NCBI GenBank assembly: GCA_947034895.1
Contig: OX344761.1
Coordinates: 84,085,447-84,149,446 of the forward strand
Source: Rhytidiadelphus loreus
Taxonomy: Eukaryota > Streptophyta > Bryopsida > Hypnales > Hylocomiaceae
Direction of reading: 5' to 3'
Length of the DNA: 64,000 bases
Of the stretch, positions 54,275 to 64,000 are shown in pieces. Both the position numbers and the translations under genes were made by a program. Each line of letters starts with the position of its first letter. Within the stretch, counting starts at the first letter, position 1. Under the pieces are notes generated by a model. That model saw only the letters and a program-made list of their open reading frames with translations. It ran no database searches and was not told where the DNA came from.

Positions 54275-56030
54275 ATCGCTTTCTATGTATTTATAAATAT
54301 TTTGACTAGAACACACAAGTTATAGGGCTCACATTCTTCTTTTTTTTACTATGAAAGACAAAACTTTGCCTCTAGGAAGGGCCATAAAATCTTGATTTTT
54401 GAAATTTAGGCACATTAATCTTGCAATTGGTAATATTTCCACTCTAAAAACTTATGTGGAAATGTTCAAGCCCAAAAGGATTGATGTACATTTGGGGCAT
54501 AAATTGTGAAAAAGTCACTTTTCATGGCAATGAGAAAAAAATGAATTTTTTTTTTCTTCCAAAAATTAAATTGTACAAATTTGCACTTGACTATTGTGGG
54601 AATGTATGAAAAAAATTGAGAAACTTTGACTCCATAGATTGAAAGATTATAATATTTGAAGTTAGAAAAAATTTAATAATCTTGTTTGACATGGTCAACA
54701 AACTTTAACTCTGAAGTGAGATTTTTACACTATACATGGTTATTTTTTTAGAAATTTGCATCTTGTATCATGTAAGTTAGATACCTACCAAATTTCAAAG
54801 CTACCCAAGCTACCCCCAAATTTACACATGCTACTCGAAGTTACCTAAGCTACCCCAAAAGTTCAAGGCAACATAACTTTTGATCCGGGAACTCAATCAG
54901 AAAAAAAAAATTCCCACTAAGAAGAAACATGTTCCCACCTTGTGTCAAAATTTGAATAACATTAGTTAAAAAAAAGACTTCATACCATATGTATTTCCTA
55001 TTCCATATTCCGTATTCCAGAGCGCCAACGGCCAAGATCATTTCTCACAACTGTGATCAACGGTGATGATTTATGTTTTTAATTGAAGATCAACGGCATT
55101 GACGAGGGATGATTTTTTTGAAATGAGATCAACGGCTCTAGATTTTTCCCCAGGGGATTTGTAGAAACACCTATTTGCATTTTTGAGGACATAGTTTATC
55201 ATAATGTCATTAAGATTCTAAGACCAACAAAATATTCTCTATGCCTTTGAGAAACCCTCCAAAAGAAATTCTACAGTAGACAATTATGTGTGGTTTGCAC
55301 TCACATAGACATAGAGTGAGAAATATTAAAATTTTCAAATATTTTTTTCTTACGTACTGGAATTTTTTTAAAAATAAAAAACAAACTGAAACTGAAATTC
55401 AATCAACAACTGATGCATAAAAAGGACATAAATTATTTTGCAAGATTCCTATTTGTGACAGTCGTTGCACAGTAAAATCAAACACTGTAAGTTAAGTTTT
55501 GCACCCAAATAAGATTACTGAAGATACAGTTCTCTGCCACACTGAATCCCAGCATTGATTTCTCAGAGATTTGGAAAGCCGTGCAAAAAGGTACAATCTA
55601 AGATTTTTGATTGATTGGGCACCTATGACCATACCAACCTTATTAATTATAAATTGTGAGATTTTTCATTTGTTCCAAAAATAAATAAAAAATTTAAGGA
55701 AAAGTCGTGAGATTTTTATTATTTTGCCTTAAATATGCATGGGATCTTTTACGAATATTCTCTTGTGTATAATAAAGTAGTAAGTACACCCCAATTGTCA
55801 TTATTATTAATATAAAAAATTTGGCACAAATGAAAGAAAAACAATGCATAAAAGGGGTGCTTTAATATTGGTACATAAATATTCAAGGATCCAAAACATT
55901 GTCTTCTAAGGTTCAAGAAAAATATACTTGAGGAACCTTGACCCCTATAAGCCAAGGAGTATTTTGTCCAAAATATAAAATCCAAGAGTTTAAAATATAA
56001 ATTCCAACTCTTTTAATGGTCACCGTTCTT
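54275..56030. repeat. Diverged fragments of the TTAA family, no gene
   Basis: About 54,320-55,020 and 57,010-57,780 share GATTGAAAGATTATAAYATT with TGAAGT after it, CATGCTACTCGAAG-like and CCCCAAAAGTT blocks with the family interior. Tips are not found. 55,030-56,030 shows nothing further. Confidence 0.5.
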
Positions 56031-56034
56031 TTAA

Positions 56035-56999
56035 CCCCTAAAGGAACCGAGCCATTTTCTGGGTCCAAAATCACTGAAAACTGCCATTTCTGCTGTGATC
56101 ATTCACGATGTTTTAAATTTATTTATTTTTAAATGAAACCGTAAGATCTTGAAGTTAACTTGTATGAGAGGGTGTGGTAAACTTTTTGTGAGGTTTCACC
56201 GTACGGATAGAGAGATATTTGCATTCAAAGTCATTTTATTTTATTTTTTCCACTGTGCCCCAGAATTTCAGATGCCTTTGACCGCCTCATGCTCAATTTT
56301 TTTGCACTACATAGCATAAATTTAAAAAAAATTCTTATAGGTATTGAAGTTAGGCATATGCATACTAATTTTCAAAGCAATCCAACACACCTAACACCTC
56401 CAAAAAAATCTTGCAATGCCACAATGTCCCAGAAATTGACAATGCACTAGGTCATCTTCGAATCAGTTTTCCCACCACATACTTTGAGATATTGAAAATC
56501 TGTACGGTGGATAGAAAGACATACTTATATTTGACAAGTAGGAATTTTTTTTTAAATATTAAAATCTGAGATTTCTATGACCTTCTGAAGTTTGCAACTA
56601 CCTGCAAAGAAGTTCACAGACTGGGCAGCACTTGTAGAAAGGGACCCAAGATGTCCCCAACAGCCCAACCCCCAACATCAAAGCCCAACTTTCCAAGACC
56701 TGGGTTTCCACTTCAAACCCGTTGCCCTCCCCTCTCTTGTCCTCTTACCCACTTGTGCTGCCCTTGCACAGTCAAACACATATTCCCCTGCCCCAGCTAC
56801 CCAACGAACAGTTTTTGGCGGAAAAATGGCCATAACTTCTAAGGAATAACTTGGATTTCTATGAAATTTTTATATACGCGAAGCTCGTGACTAACTTCAC
56901 ACACTCAAAAAGTTCCAGAAAATTAGGCGGCAACACCAACTTGAATGACCCTGCCCAAAATCCCAAAAGTCCCCCAAGGGGACTTTGGTCCTTAAGGGG
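56035..56999 (-). mobile_element. TTAA-flanked element, copy 8 (form B)
   Basis: TTAA at 56031-56034 and about 57001-57004. Tips CCCCTAAAGGAACC and TTGGTCCTTAAGGGG. Shared end GAAAACTGCCATTTCTGCTG on the left; form-B palindrome AGTCCCCCAAGGGGACT at the right. An unusually C-rich stretch (56,640-56,810) inside gives 60-85 codon frames (for example PTAQPPTSKPNFP) that I judge non-coding. Length about 965. Confidence 0.83.
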
Positions 57000-57004
57000 T
57001 TTAA

Positions 57005-57839
57005 TAAATAAATAAATTCCAACTATACAAGAGTGTATTAGACAAGTAAGGTAGTACATAGAAAAAAATTTCAGCCCATTTGATTGCATGGATTGAAAGA
57101 TTATAACATTTGAAGTGAAGTAAAAAACTGTATTTCATTCTTGTATAACAAGGTCATCAAACTTTGAGTCCCCTAGGATTTTTTATTTTTGCTCTACACA
57201 AAATGAGGATTTTTACCATTCATTTTCACTCGTGCATTTGAGATATCTAACTTACTTTAAATCACCTTGCAATGCAAGCATGTTAAGTGAATTGGCAATA
57301 CACTAGTGATTTTTCTAATGATTTCATATGCAACGAGGAAATTTTTTATTTAATAATCCAAATGATGAAAAGTTAGAGACAAAAATAATTTGGAATATGT
57401 GGGATTTTTTTTCAAGAACTTTGACTTCACAAATTGCAATATAATAGGGCTTGAAGTTAGAAGAAAATGTTTGTTTTTTCTCAATACCATTCCAGCCATA
57501 GCTAACAAAGTTTGACTTCTCTTAAAATGTGATTTGAGAAGGAAATTGTTTATTTAGGACAATTGTATGCCTTTTTTATTAATTATACACATGCCAAATT
57601 TCAGAAGTTGATGAGTTTTTTAGCAAAAGATGCTCTAAAGATGCCCCAAAAGTTTAGGACATTATGACGTTTGATTGAAGAACCTAATATTCACACCTTG
57701 TGTCAAATTTCATAAACGCCCGAGCAAAATTGACTTCATAAGAACCTACGTGGATTTTCAATTGTCCGTTCAACAAACAATTTTCCTTTAAAAGTTAAAG
57801 ACTGTAACAATATTGATTCATACAAAGCATTCTCACCTA
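57005..57839. repeat. Diverged TTAA-family fragment
   Basis: GCATGGATTGAAAGATTATA, then CATTTGAAGTGAAG, and ATTATACACATGCCAAATTT resemble the 54.3-55.0 kb stretch. No tips or gene are seen. Confidence 0.45.
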
Positions 57840-58230
57840 AGTCATTAGAAGAGATTTCAGGGTCCAAAGGGCCGTTTCAGGGCCGTTCCCCCGACAGTGA
57901 AAGAACGCCGTTGTCAAATTTATTTATTTTTGAAAAAATAAATAAAAAAATTTAAGTCCTTAAAACAAGAAACAAAGTTAAATTATTTATAAAAAAAAAA
58001 ATTCCCGAAAAAAATGACCTGGCAGTCTCTCGGCCAGGTCAGCACAAGTGGGGAACAACGGGTTTCAGCGGTTCTTAGGGGGGGTCGAGTTGGGAACTCG
58101 CAGCCCTCCCCGAGAGCCAAAACACATGTAATGATATTGGAATCTTTTGATCCTAGTTGGAAATGCATTTGGTAGAAGATAAGACTAATTGTAGTCTAAA
58201 TCTTTCACCTTCATCAATAAGTGCACTATG
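57840..58230. repeat. Dispersed repeat with GACCTGGC...GCCAGGTC hairpin, copy 2
   Basis: Contains GACCTGGCAGTCTCTCGGCC followed by AGGTCAGC, a perfect 8-base stem (GACCTGGC/GCCAGGTC) with a 9-base loop, then GTTTCAGCGG and GGGAACTCGCAGCCCT, as in 14340-14430. The left part has repeated GGGCCGTTTCAGGGCCGTTC. The flanking AT-rich arms and CATCAATRAGT block also match copy 1. Confidence 0.55.
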
Positions 58231-59394
58231 TGATTAAGACAACTTTTTTTAAGGTCTCAATCTTTCAAATTTTAGAGATTTTGATGGATTGAAAGTGGTT
58301 TTGGGTCTAGTATTAATTCAAGGGCTAATATTGGCAAAATTAAGAACTTGAGCACAAGGTGATGCGACAATGTAAGTATTGTACAAACCTCTTATATTAT
58401 ATTCAAGGGGTTATTTGATGTTTTATAGTTCTTGTTAATGCCACATGAGCACATGCCTTTAGGTTTAACGTAATAAATTATCTTCTATATTGACCAAGGA
58501 AGTTAGCCCACCTCGTATTTTGAATAAAATTAATTATTTCCTAAATATTTGGCTCTTCTTCACATCTAATGGAGCCATGTACAATTGGTGAACAATGTTA
58601 TGACAATCAAGGCAAGTTAAGAGTCTTTTATCCCAAGGGCATGCAATAACCAAGACAAGACATAAAAATTGTCATTATCTATTGCGTACATTTCAACAAT
58701 TTAATTCCTAAAGGACAAGGAAGCCCATATTAGACTTTTGTATTCTGTAGGAAATTCCAAAAAATATAAAAAGTAAATTATAATTATTTTAAAGAAAATG
58801 AGTATCACGTTAATAGCTTTCTAACGCACTAATTTGTGCCCAATTTGAATAAAAAATTGTATAATCTTGAGGCAAAATTTGTTTTTGATTTCAACATGAG
58901 AAACTAAAAAATTATTTTATTTTAATTAATTTAAAAAATTCAAATACAAAATCATAAAGCTAATTCATTGAAGTATATTGTAGAAAATTCCAAGGTAAAA
59001 CTCTCACAAATTGTAAGATGTTTACCTTAAAACTTTGAAGAAATATTATTTTCCATGACTTTGCACTTGCATAGTCAATCTTTCAAAAACATTATAGTAA
59101 AATGTTTGTGTCTTACAATTTAATCAAGTTGATGAATTGCTTTGAAATTTAGTTGGAAATCCATCAAATACTCAACTATAAAAGTGTTTTGTTGTTGAAC
59201 TTATTCACGTCAAGAACAAAAAGACTAAATTGGGCATAATTTTCTAACCATTAATCCAAATTCTATGAAATATATCTTGTATTAAAGAGAATCCTTGTGT
59301 ACATCTATGAGCAAAATCTCAACCGTAGAATTGAGATTTCAATAACTTGCCCAAACTTAATAAAAGCCCAAAAAATACTACTCAATCGTTCAAA
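58231..59394. other. Gene-free; possible stray TTAA-family tip
   Basis: TTAATTCCTAAAGGACAAGG at 58701 resembles a left tip but no right partner is visible. Confidence 0.35.
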
Positions 59395-60285
59395 CCCCAA
59401 TAGACCGAGTTGTTGTTTTTGGCAACATAGGGATTTTTGATAGCTCACTACAAATGGAATTTTTATTTACTTTTCTTTGAAATTTTCACACAACATGGGG
59501 ACAAGTTTTTTCTTGAAGACCCAACAATTTTCATAATTTTTGATTGCATGGCTGAAAAATTATTGAATGATATGTAGTTTTTTTCAAGTCGTGAGATAAA
59601 AAAATTTACTTTTTTTGAAATAAAACCTTGAAATTGGTTTTCTAGACTTCTATATACATGGAAGCTTTGAATCATTACATTTTGATGAATCAAATGAAAG
59701 TTATAGTTTGTGGGGAGTTATGGATTATAAAATAAACTTTTAAGTCCTTTATTTAACTCAATTTTCAATATTTTTGGAACAAAATAAAATCATAGGATAT
59801 AGATTGTTTATTACAACATTACAACCTTTGGAATTGGCAATTTTCAATTCTATAACTAAATTTTTAACAATTTAGTATTTTGAATCATTCTCTACTTCTT
59901 TCTACTTACTATATTTTCCTTATATGTTGTACAATTCCAAATGAACTAAAATACTTCAAGAATGTAACCAACTTGCCTTGAAGAGTGAATCCAAAGAAGC
60001 ACCAACAACATGGACATTATTTCACACAAATGTGACCTTGTGAAAGCTGCCCAGTTTTTTGCAAGGCCAAAAAAAGGATTTTTGTCAATTTAAATGCTAA
60101 TATCTTGAAATCCACATTGTAGACATTTCTGAATTTTTTTTCTACATCTTCTCAAATCAACATACTACAAGATCCTATGGCTACATGTGTCCAAAAATGT
60201 TTTTTTTTCTAAAATTCAATACTTGTACTAGAAATATCAATTTTTTAGTGTTTTTGATGAAAATATAGTCAAAGAACTTTAGGGG
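59395..60285 (+). mobile_element. TTAA-flanked element, copy 9 (form A, eroded left end)
   Basis: The right TTAA is at 60286-60289 after AACTTTAGGGG. The left tip CCCCAATAGACCG follows a damaged site (TTCAAA). GGCAACATAGGGATTTTTGA at the left and interior TTCTACTTACTATATTTTCC confirm form A. Length about 890. Confidence 0.78.
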
Positions 60286-60289
60286 TTAA

Positions 60290-60736
60290 GGGTTTTAAGT
60301 TTGCTCTATATGTTCTATCATGCCACTAAATTTGAGTGTCAATCATCTTTCAAATATGAAATGGCATGCCTTCAATAATTCATATAATCATCATTTCTTT
60401 TTAGAATATTTAAAGATATTTTGAATTTTTGAAGAAAATTTAAAGAAATTCATACCAATTACCAAAGACTCTAAGAAAATATAAAAATTTAATCAAATAT
60501 GAACATGAACTAGAAGTTGCCAAAATACACAACAAAGACATATATTGTGATATGTAGATTAAAAAATCTTCATGTAATATTTTATTTTATTTTTAAATAT
60601 TTTTTTGGTTGTAATTGTACTACTACATGTAGTTAATTGGCCTTCTACAAGCCTAAATTTTTTTGTAATGGATGACTTCTTAGGGTTAAATAAGTGTTTT
60701 CAATAGATTCTAACAATTTAGCAATGACAATATCAA
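60290..60736. other. Gene-free AT-rich stretch
   Basis: I see nothing that can be supported here. Confidence 0.4.
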
Positions 60737-60924
60737 TTATGTTCACCAAATTTAGATTAATTCATAACCCCTAAAAGGATTCTAGGTTTTAAAGGGCCAA
60801 TTCAATTAGTTGTATTGCGTAAAATATAAATTATGTTCACCAAATTTAGATTAATTCATAACCCCTAAAAGGATTCTAGGTTTTAAAGGGCCAATTCAAT
60901 TAGTTGTATTGCGTAAAATATAAA
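60737..60924 (+). repeat. Perfect 94-base tandem duplication
   Basis: Units 60737-60830 and 60831-60924 appear identical. Each contains AACCCCTAAAAGGATTCTAG and TTTTAAAGGGCC, resembling a tip of the TTAA family. Confidence 0.92.
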
Positions 60925-61144
60925 TTGAACCAAAAATGTCCCTAAATGACTCGAACAAACACAAGGTCAAAATTGAACTTTTCTATCCTTAAGGGAGTAA
61001 AGTTGTTCAAGTCAACTAATCAAGTTAGCCCAACTCCTTAGAAACTATTTGTATTAGTAATGGTTTGATACAATATTATAATCTTCAATAAAAAAGACAA
61101 TTTCATTTCAATTTCATTTCAATTTCATTTCATTCCATCTTTAA

Positions 61145-62056
61145 CCCCTAAAGGACCAAGGCCTTTTTTCCGCCAAAAAACACTCAAAACTGCCATTTCT
61201 ATAGCAAAGATTAAAAAAAATTGACAATTTATTTTTTGCACATTTAACCAAAGGATCTTATACATAATTGGTATGAAAATGTATGGGAAAAATCTCAGAA
61301 TTTTTGACCGCACAAATTGCAAGATATTAGCGTTTAAAGTGAAAAAAACAAAAAAATTGACACATTGCGGGACTAGATTATTTGACTTTGAACCTTCTTG
61401 ATTTAAATTTTTTGCACTACAAAGTTTTGAGCTTTAAATCTTTATGAAGGAGAATTGAGTTGAGAGTCTAGAAAAAAAATATATTCTTTAAAAAATTGTT
61501 AAGTAGAAGTAGGGATGAGATAGAAGGAAAATCTAAATTATTAGTATCTCTAAGATGGAATTCAAATGCACTAATTCCAATGGTCAAATTGTTCTAGAAA
61601 GCAAACTAAACCATGTGGAACTTTTTTTCTTTCTGAAATTGTAGAAATTGCATTCAGAAATGAATCCTACAAGTTATTATTTCAAGAAGATACTCTAATT
61701 GCCCGAAAAACAAGATTGTCCATTACTTTCTCATAGTAAATCCAAATGGAATGAATCAAAGCTTTCTATGTAGACAAAAATATAACCTATGAGAGAAAAT
61801 AAAAATAAAAATAAATAAAAATAAAATATTGAATTTCTTTTTTTGATGCCCCTTCTTTCCCTCTCCCCTATTTTGAGCTTATTTGGGCATAACTTTTGTT
61901 CCCGGGCACCAATTGAAAAATATATATACATTCTCAAGAAGCTAATCAATTTTTCTATCTTCATAAAAAGTTTCAAAAAATCAAGACAAAAATTGAGACT
62001 GCAGGTACCTATCCAAAATCCCATGTGTCCCGAAGGGACAAATGATCCTTTAGGGA
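61145..62056 (-). mobile_element. TTAA-flanked element, copy 10 (form B)
   Basis: TTAA at 61141-61144 and 62057-62060. Tips CCCCTAAAGGACCAAGG and GATCCTTTAGGGA. Shared end CTCAAAACTGCCATTTCTAT on the left; GTGTCCCGAAGGGACAAATG at the right. Length 912. A tandem run of CATTTCAATTT lies just before it (61,100-61,135). Confidence 0.85.
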
Positions 62057-62060
62057 TTAA

Positions 62061-63111
62061 ATACAAATATCTTGCAATCTATGATACAAAAGTTTTTGAA
62101 ATTATTTCTTCCCTACATTCTTATACTATTCTAGTACAAGGTCTCGGAGTTATATACGCTAAAAAGAGCAATTTGTAAAGTTTTTTGCTCTTTGCAATAG
62201 AAATGGTAGTTTTTTTTGTGTTATTTGATGCAAAAGGGCCTTCAATTTCTAAGCTTTTACTAATGTATGTACTAAAAATCTATTATACTTGCACTAATCA
62301 TTTTCCTATTATACTTGGCCTAAGTTTATACTAATGTTTTAACACTTATATCTTGCAATCTAAAAAGCCGACAGAGTTGAAATTTTTCCACACATTCTTA
62401 TTGTAGTATAGAGAAACAATACACAATTGAAAATGTTGTTTTTCCCAATTTGCTCTCTATGCACTAAAAATGGAAATTTTTGAACAATTCAGTTAGAACT
62501 ATAAGTACAAATTTTAGTAAAAATTCATGAGATTCTTTTCCTTTTTTGTTGATTTAAAGAAAGAAAAGATTTGTGTTGATCATTGGAAATTTGATTCTTC
62601 TAAAAAATTAGCTCTCCAAAAAAAATTGAAATCTTGCTCATATAGTTGTTGTTTTGGGGGACATTCTTTTAGTGCAAGATGATTTAGGGTATGTTAAACA
62701 CCTCCATTATTTTGAAAATTGGTATACAAGCAACTAACATAACTATTTACCAAATGGTCCAAATTTCCAAAGTTGGATAGTGCCCCCTTCTCCACAAAGT
62801 TGAATCAAACTATATAGACCCTATTGAATAGGGTCCAAAATTTATTTTTTTCTAACTTCAAACGTTATATTCTCACAATCAAAATGTTTTCCATAAAATT
62901 TTATAGTATCCCATTACAAATTTCTATGGTTGAAAGTTTGGATTTAAAAGAAAATCATATTTCTAATTATGCTCAATGCCCTAGAAAGTGTCAATTTTGA
63001 AAACTTTTTTTGTGAAAATCAACCCTAGCCTTTACAAATTAAATCTTAAAGCCTTTCCAAAAGTGAATATTTTAATATTTTGGATAGGCTCTAGTGACTT
63101 CAGATTCTTAA
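62061..63111. repeat. TTAA-family fragments, no gene
   Basis: About 62,065-62,255 is a right-end fragment (ATATCTTGCAATCTATGATA ... AATAGAAATGGTAGTTTTTT) abutting copy 10. A further piece at 62,345-62,480 starts ATATCTTGCAATCTAAAAAG. The remainder is AT-rich and gene-free. Confidence 0.5.
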
Positions 63112-63115
63112 TTAA

Positions 63116-64000
63116 CCCCTAAGGATCCAAGGCCATTTTCCTATGAAAAAACACTCAAAACTGCCCCTACTATTGTGTTCATCGAAATTTTCAACAAAAT
63201 GTTTAAAAAATGATCTAACTATGGAATCTTGTATTAGACTTGTAGAAGAAAAATTGGTAAAAAATTTCATGAAATTTGACTGTAGGTATTGAAAGATATA
63301 AGCATTTTTAGGAAAAGTTTTTAATTTTTTTCATTATGCCCGACAGTTTTAGATGCCTTTGACCATTACTTGTCGCAAATTCTTTTACTATGTATTGTGA
63401 ATTTAAAAATCTATCAGACTCAAAATGATGCTATTCATGTCTTCAAAAAATTTCATGCCAAAAAAAGATGTGGAGCACATTCAAAAAAGTTTGCAATGCA
63501 ACAATGTCCCAAAGTTCACAATGCACAACATAATGTTTTGAGCACATTTGCCTCCACATAAGTTTGAAATTTGGAAATCCGAATGGTGGATTGAAAGAGA
63601 TACTAATGCTTTACAAATTCACAAAATTAAAATTAAAATCCTCAACTTCCTATAGAATTCATAAGGACTATGTGAATAATATATAGGCTAAGGCTTTGGG
63701 CAAGTTTTGGAAAATGAATTCACCTATGTTCCCAATCTGAACCCGGAATGTTCCTTCCATTGGGAACTTTGAGCTTGACCTCCTTCATCCACCTACTTTC
63801 AAGGCATCCACCCAGTAAACACGCAATAAATATGGTATTTTTGTTGATTGGAAGTTAAGAGTATAAATTTTTTTAAATTTTATTCCACTGAAATGCCTTA
63901 CATATGTTTAGAAGTAGTCTTAAATAGTTTTCAATTGCATGGGAGAGTAGAAGCTCTTTCTATATATATAGGATATGTAAATTAGAATTAGTAGGAGCTC
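63116..64000 (-). mobile_element. TTAA-flanked element, copy 11 (form B, right end not seen)
   Basis: TTAA at 63112-63115, then CCCCTAAGGATCCAAGG and the shared end CTCAAAACTGCCCCTACTAT. The interior matches copy 8 (ATGCCTTTGACC; GTGGATTGAAAGAGATACTA). No right tip occurs before the window ends, and from about 63,660 the sequence no longer resembles the family. Confidence 0.6.

Noticed and set aside
56592..56849. Pro-rich 85- and 63-codon ORFs
   Set aside because: They lie wholly inside TTAA element copy 8 and are not matched in sibling copies.
61843..62178. 111-codon ORFs on both strands
   Set aside because: They cross the right boundary of TTAA element copy 10 and have AT-driven composition only.

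Overview
The window looks like AT-rich nuclear DNA of a land plant. It holds intron-containing plant genes: a STAY-GREEN/Mg-dechelatase family gene, an A-type cytochrome P450 and a vanadium-haloperoxidase-like gene. These lie among CACTA, Stowaway-like, TTAA-flanked and other miniature transposons. Only one host gene (STAY-GREEN-like) looks intact. The species cannot be fixed from this sequence. The unusual LINE and the haloperoxidase-like and DUF7869-like remnants make a non-flowering plant (bryophyte, lycophyte or fern) my guess, but that is inference.

Layout. Positions 1 to about 9,690 (minus strand) are a nearly full-length non-LTR retrotransposon. It has a long open 5' leader, ORF1 with a C-terminal coiled coil, and ORF2 starting with a 2A-like ribosome-skipping peptide. 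ORF2 continues with an APE-type endonuclease, a reverse transcriptase, a Cys cluster, a chromodomain-like segment and a C-terminal domain resembling the PCIF1 adenine methyltransferase. Two frameshifts, a changed endonuclease Glu and a changed methyltransferase motif suggest this copy is dead or dying. Positions 15,684-17,773 are a three-exon P450 pseudogene with a relic of a second copy near 22.2 kb. Positions 27.3-30.1 kb hold a decayed DUF7869-like gene. Positions 33,476-35,538 hold a GC-rich haloperoxidase-like pseudogene with three in-frame stops, one frameshift and replaced active-site residues. Positions 39,508-41,359 are a non-autonomous CACTA element with a clear ATG target duplication. 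Positions 44,415-47,713 are a five-exon STAY-GREEN-like gene encoding about 277 residues.

The rest, especially 9.8-26.7 kb and 50.7-64 kb, is a graveyard of one TTAA-flanked inverted-repeat family. Copies are about 0.9 kb and end in CCCCTAAAGGACC or CCCCTAAACGTCC. At least nine recognisable copies, several fragments and two terminal variants share one end but differ at the other. No autonomous transposase for it is visible.

The genes do not form a pathway. The best candidate for something little described is the LINE's domain combination (2A + endonuclease + RT + chromodomain-like + PCIF1-like).
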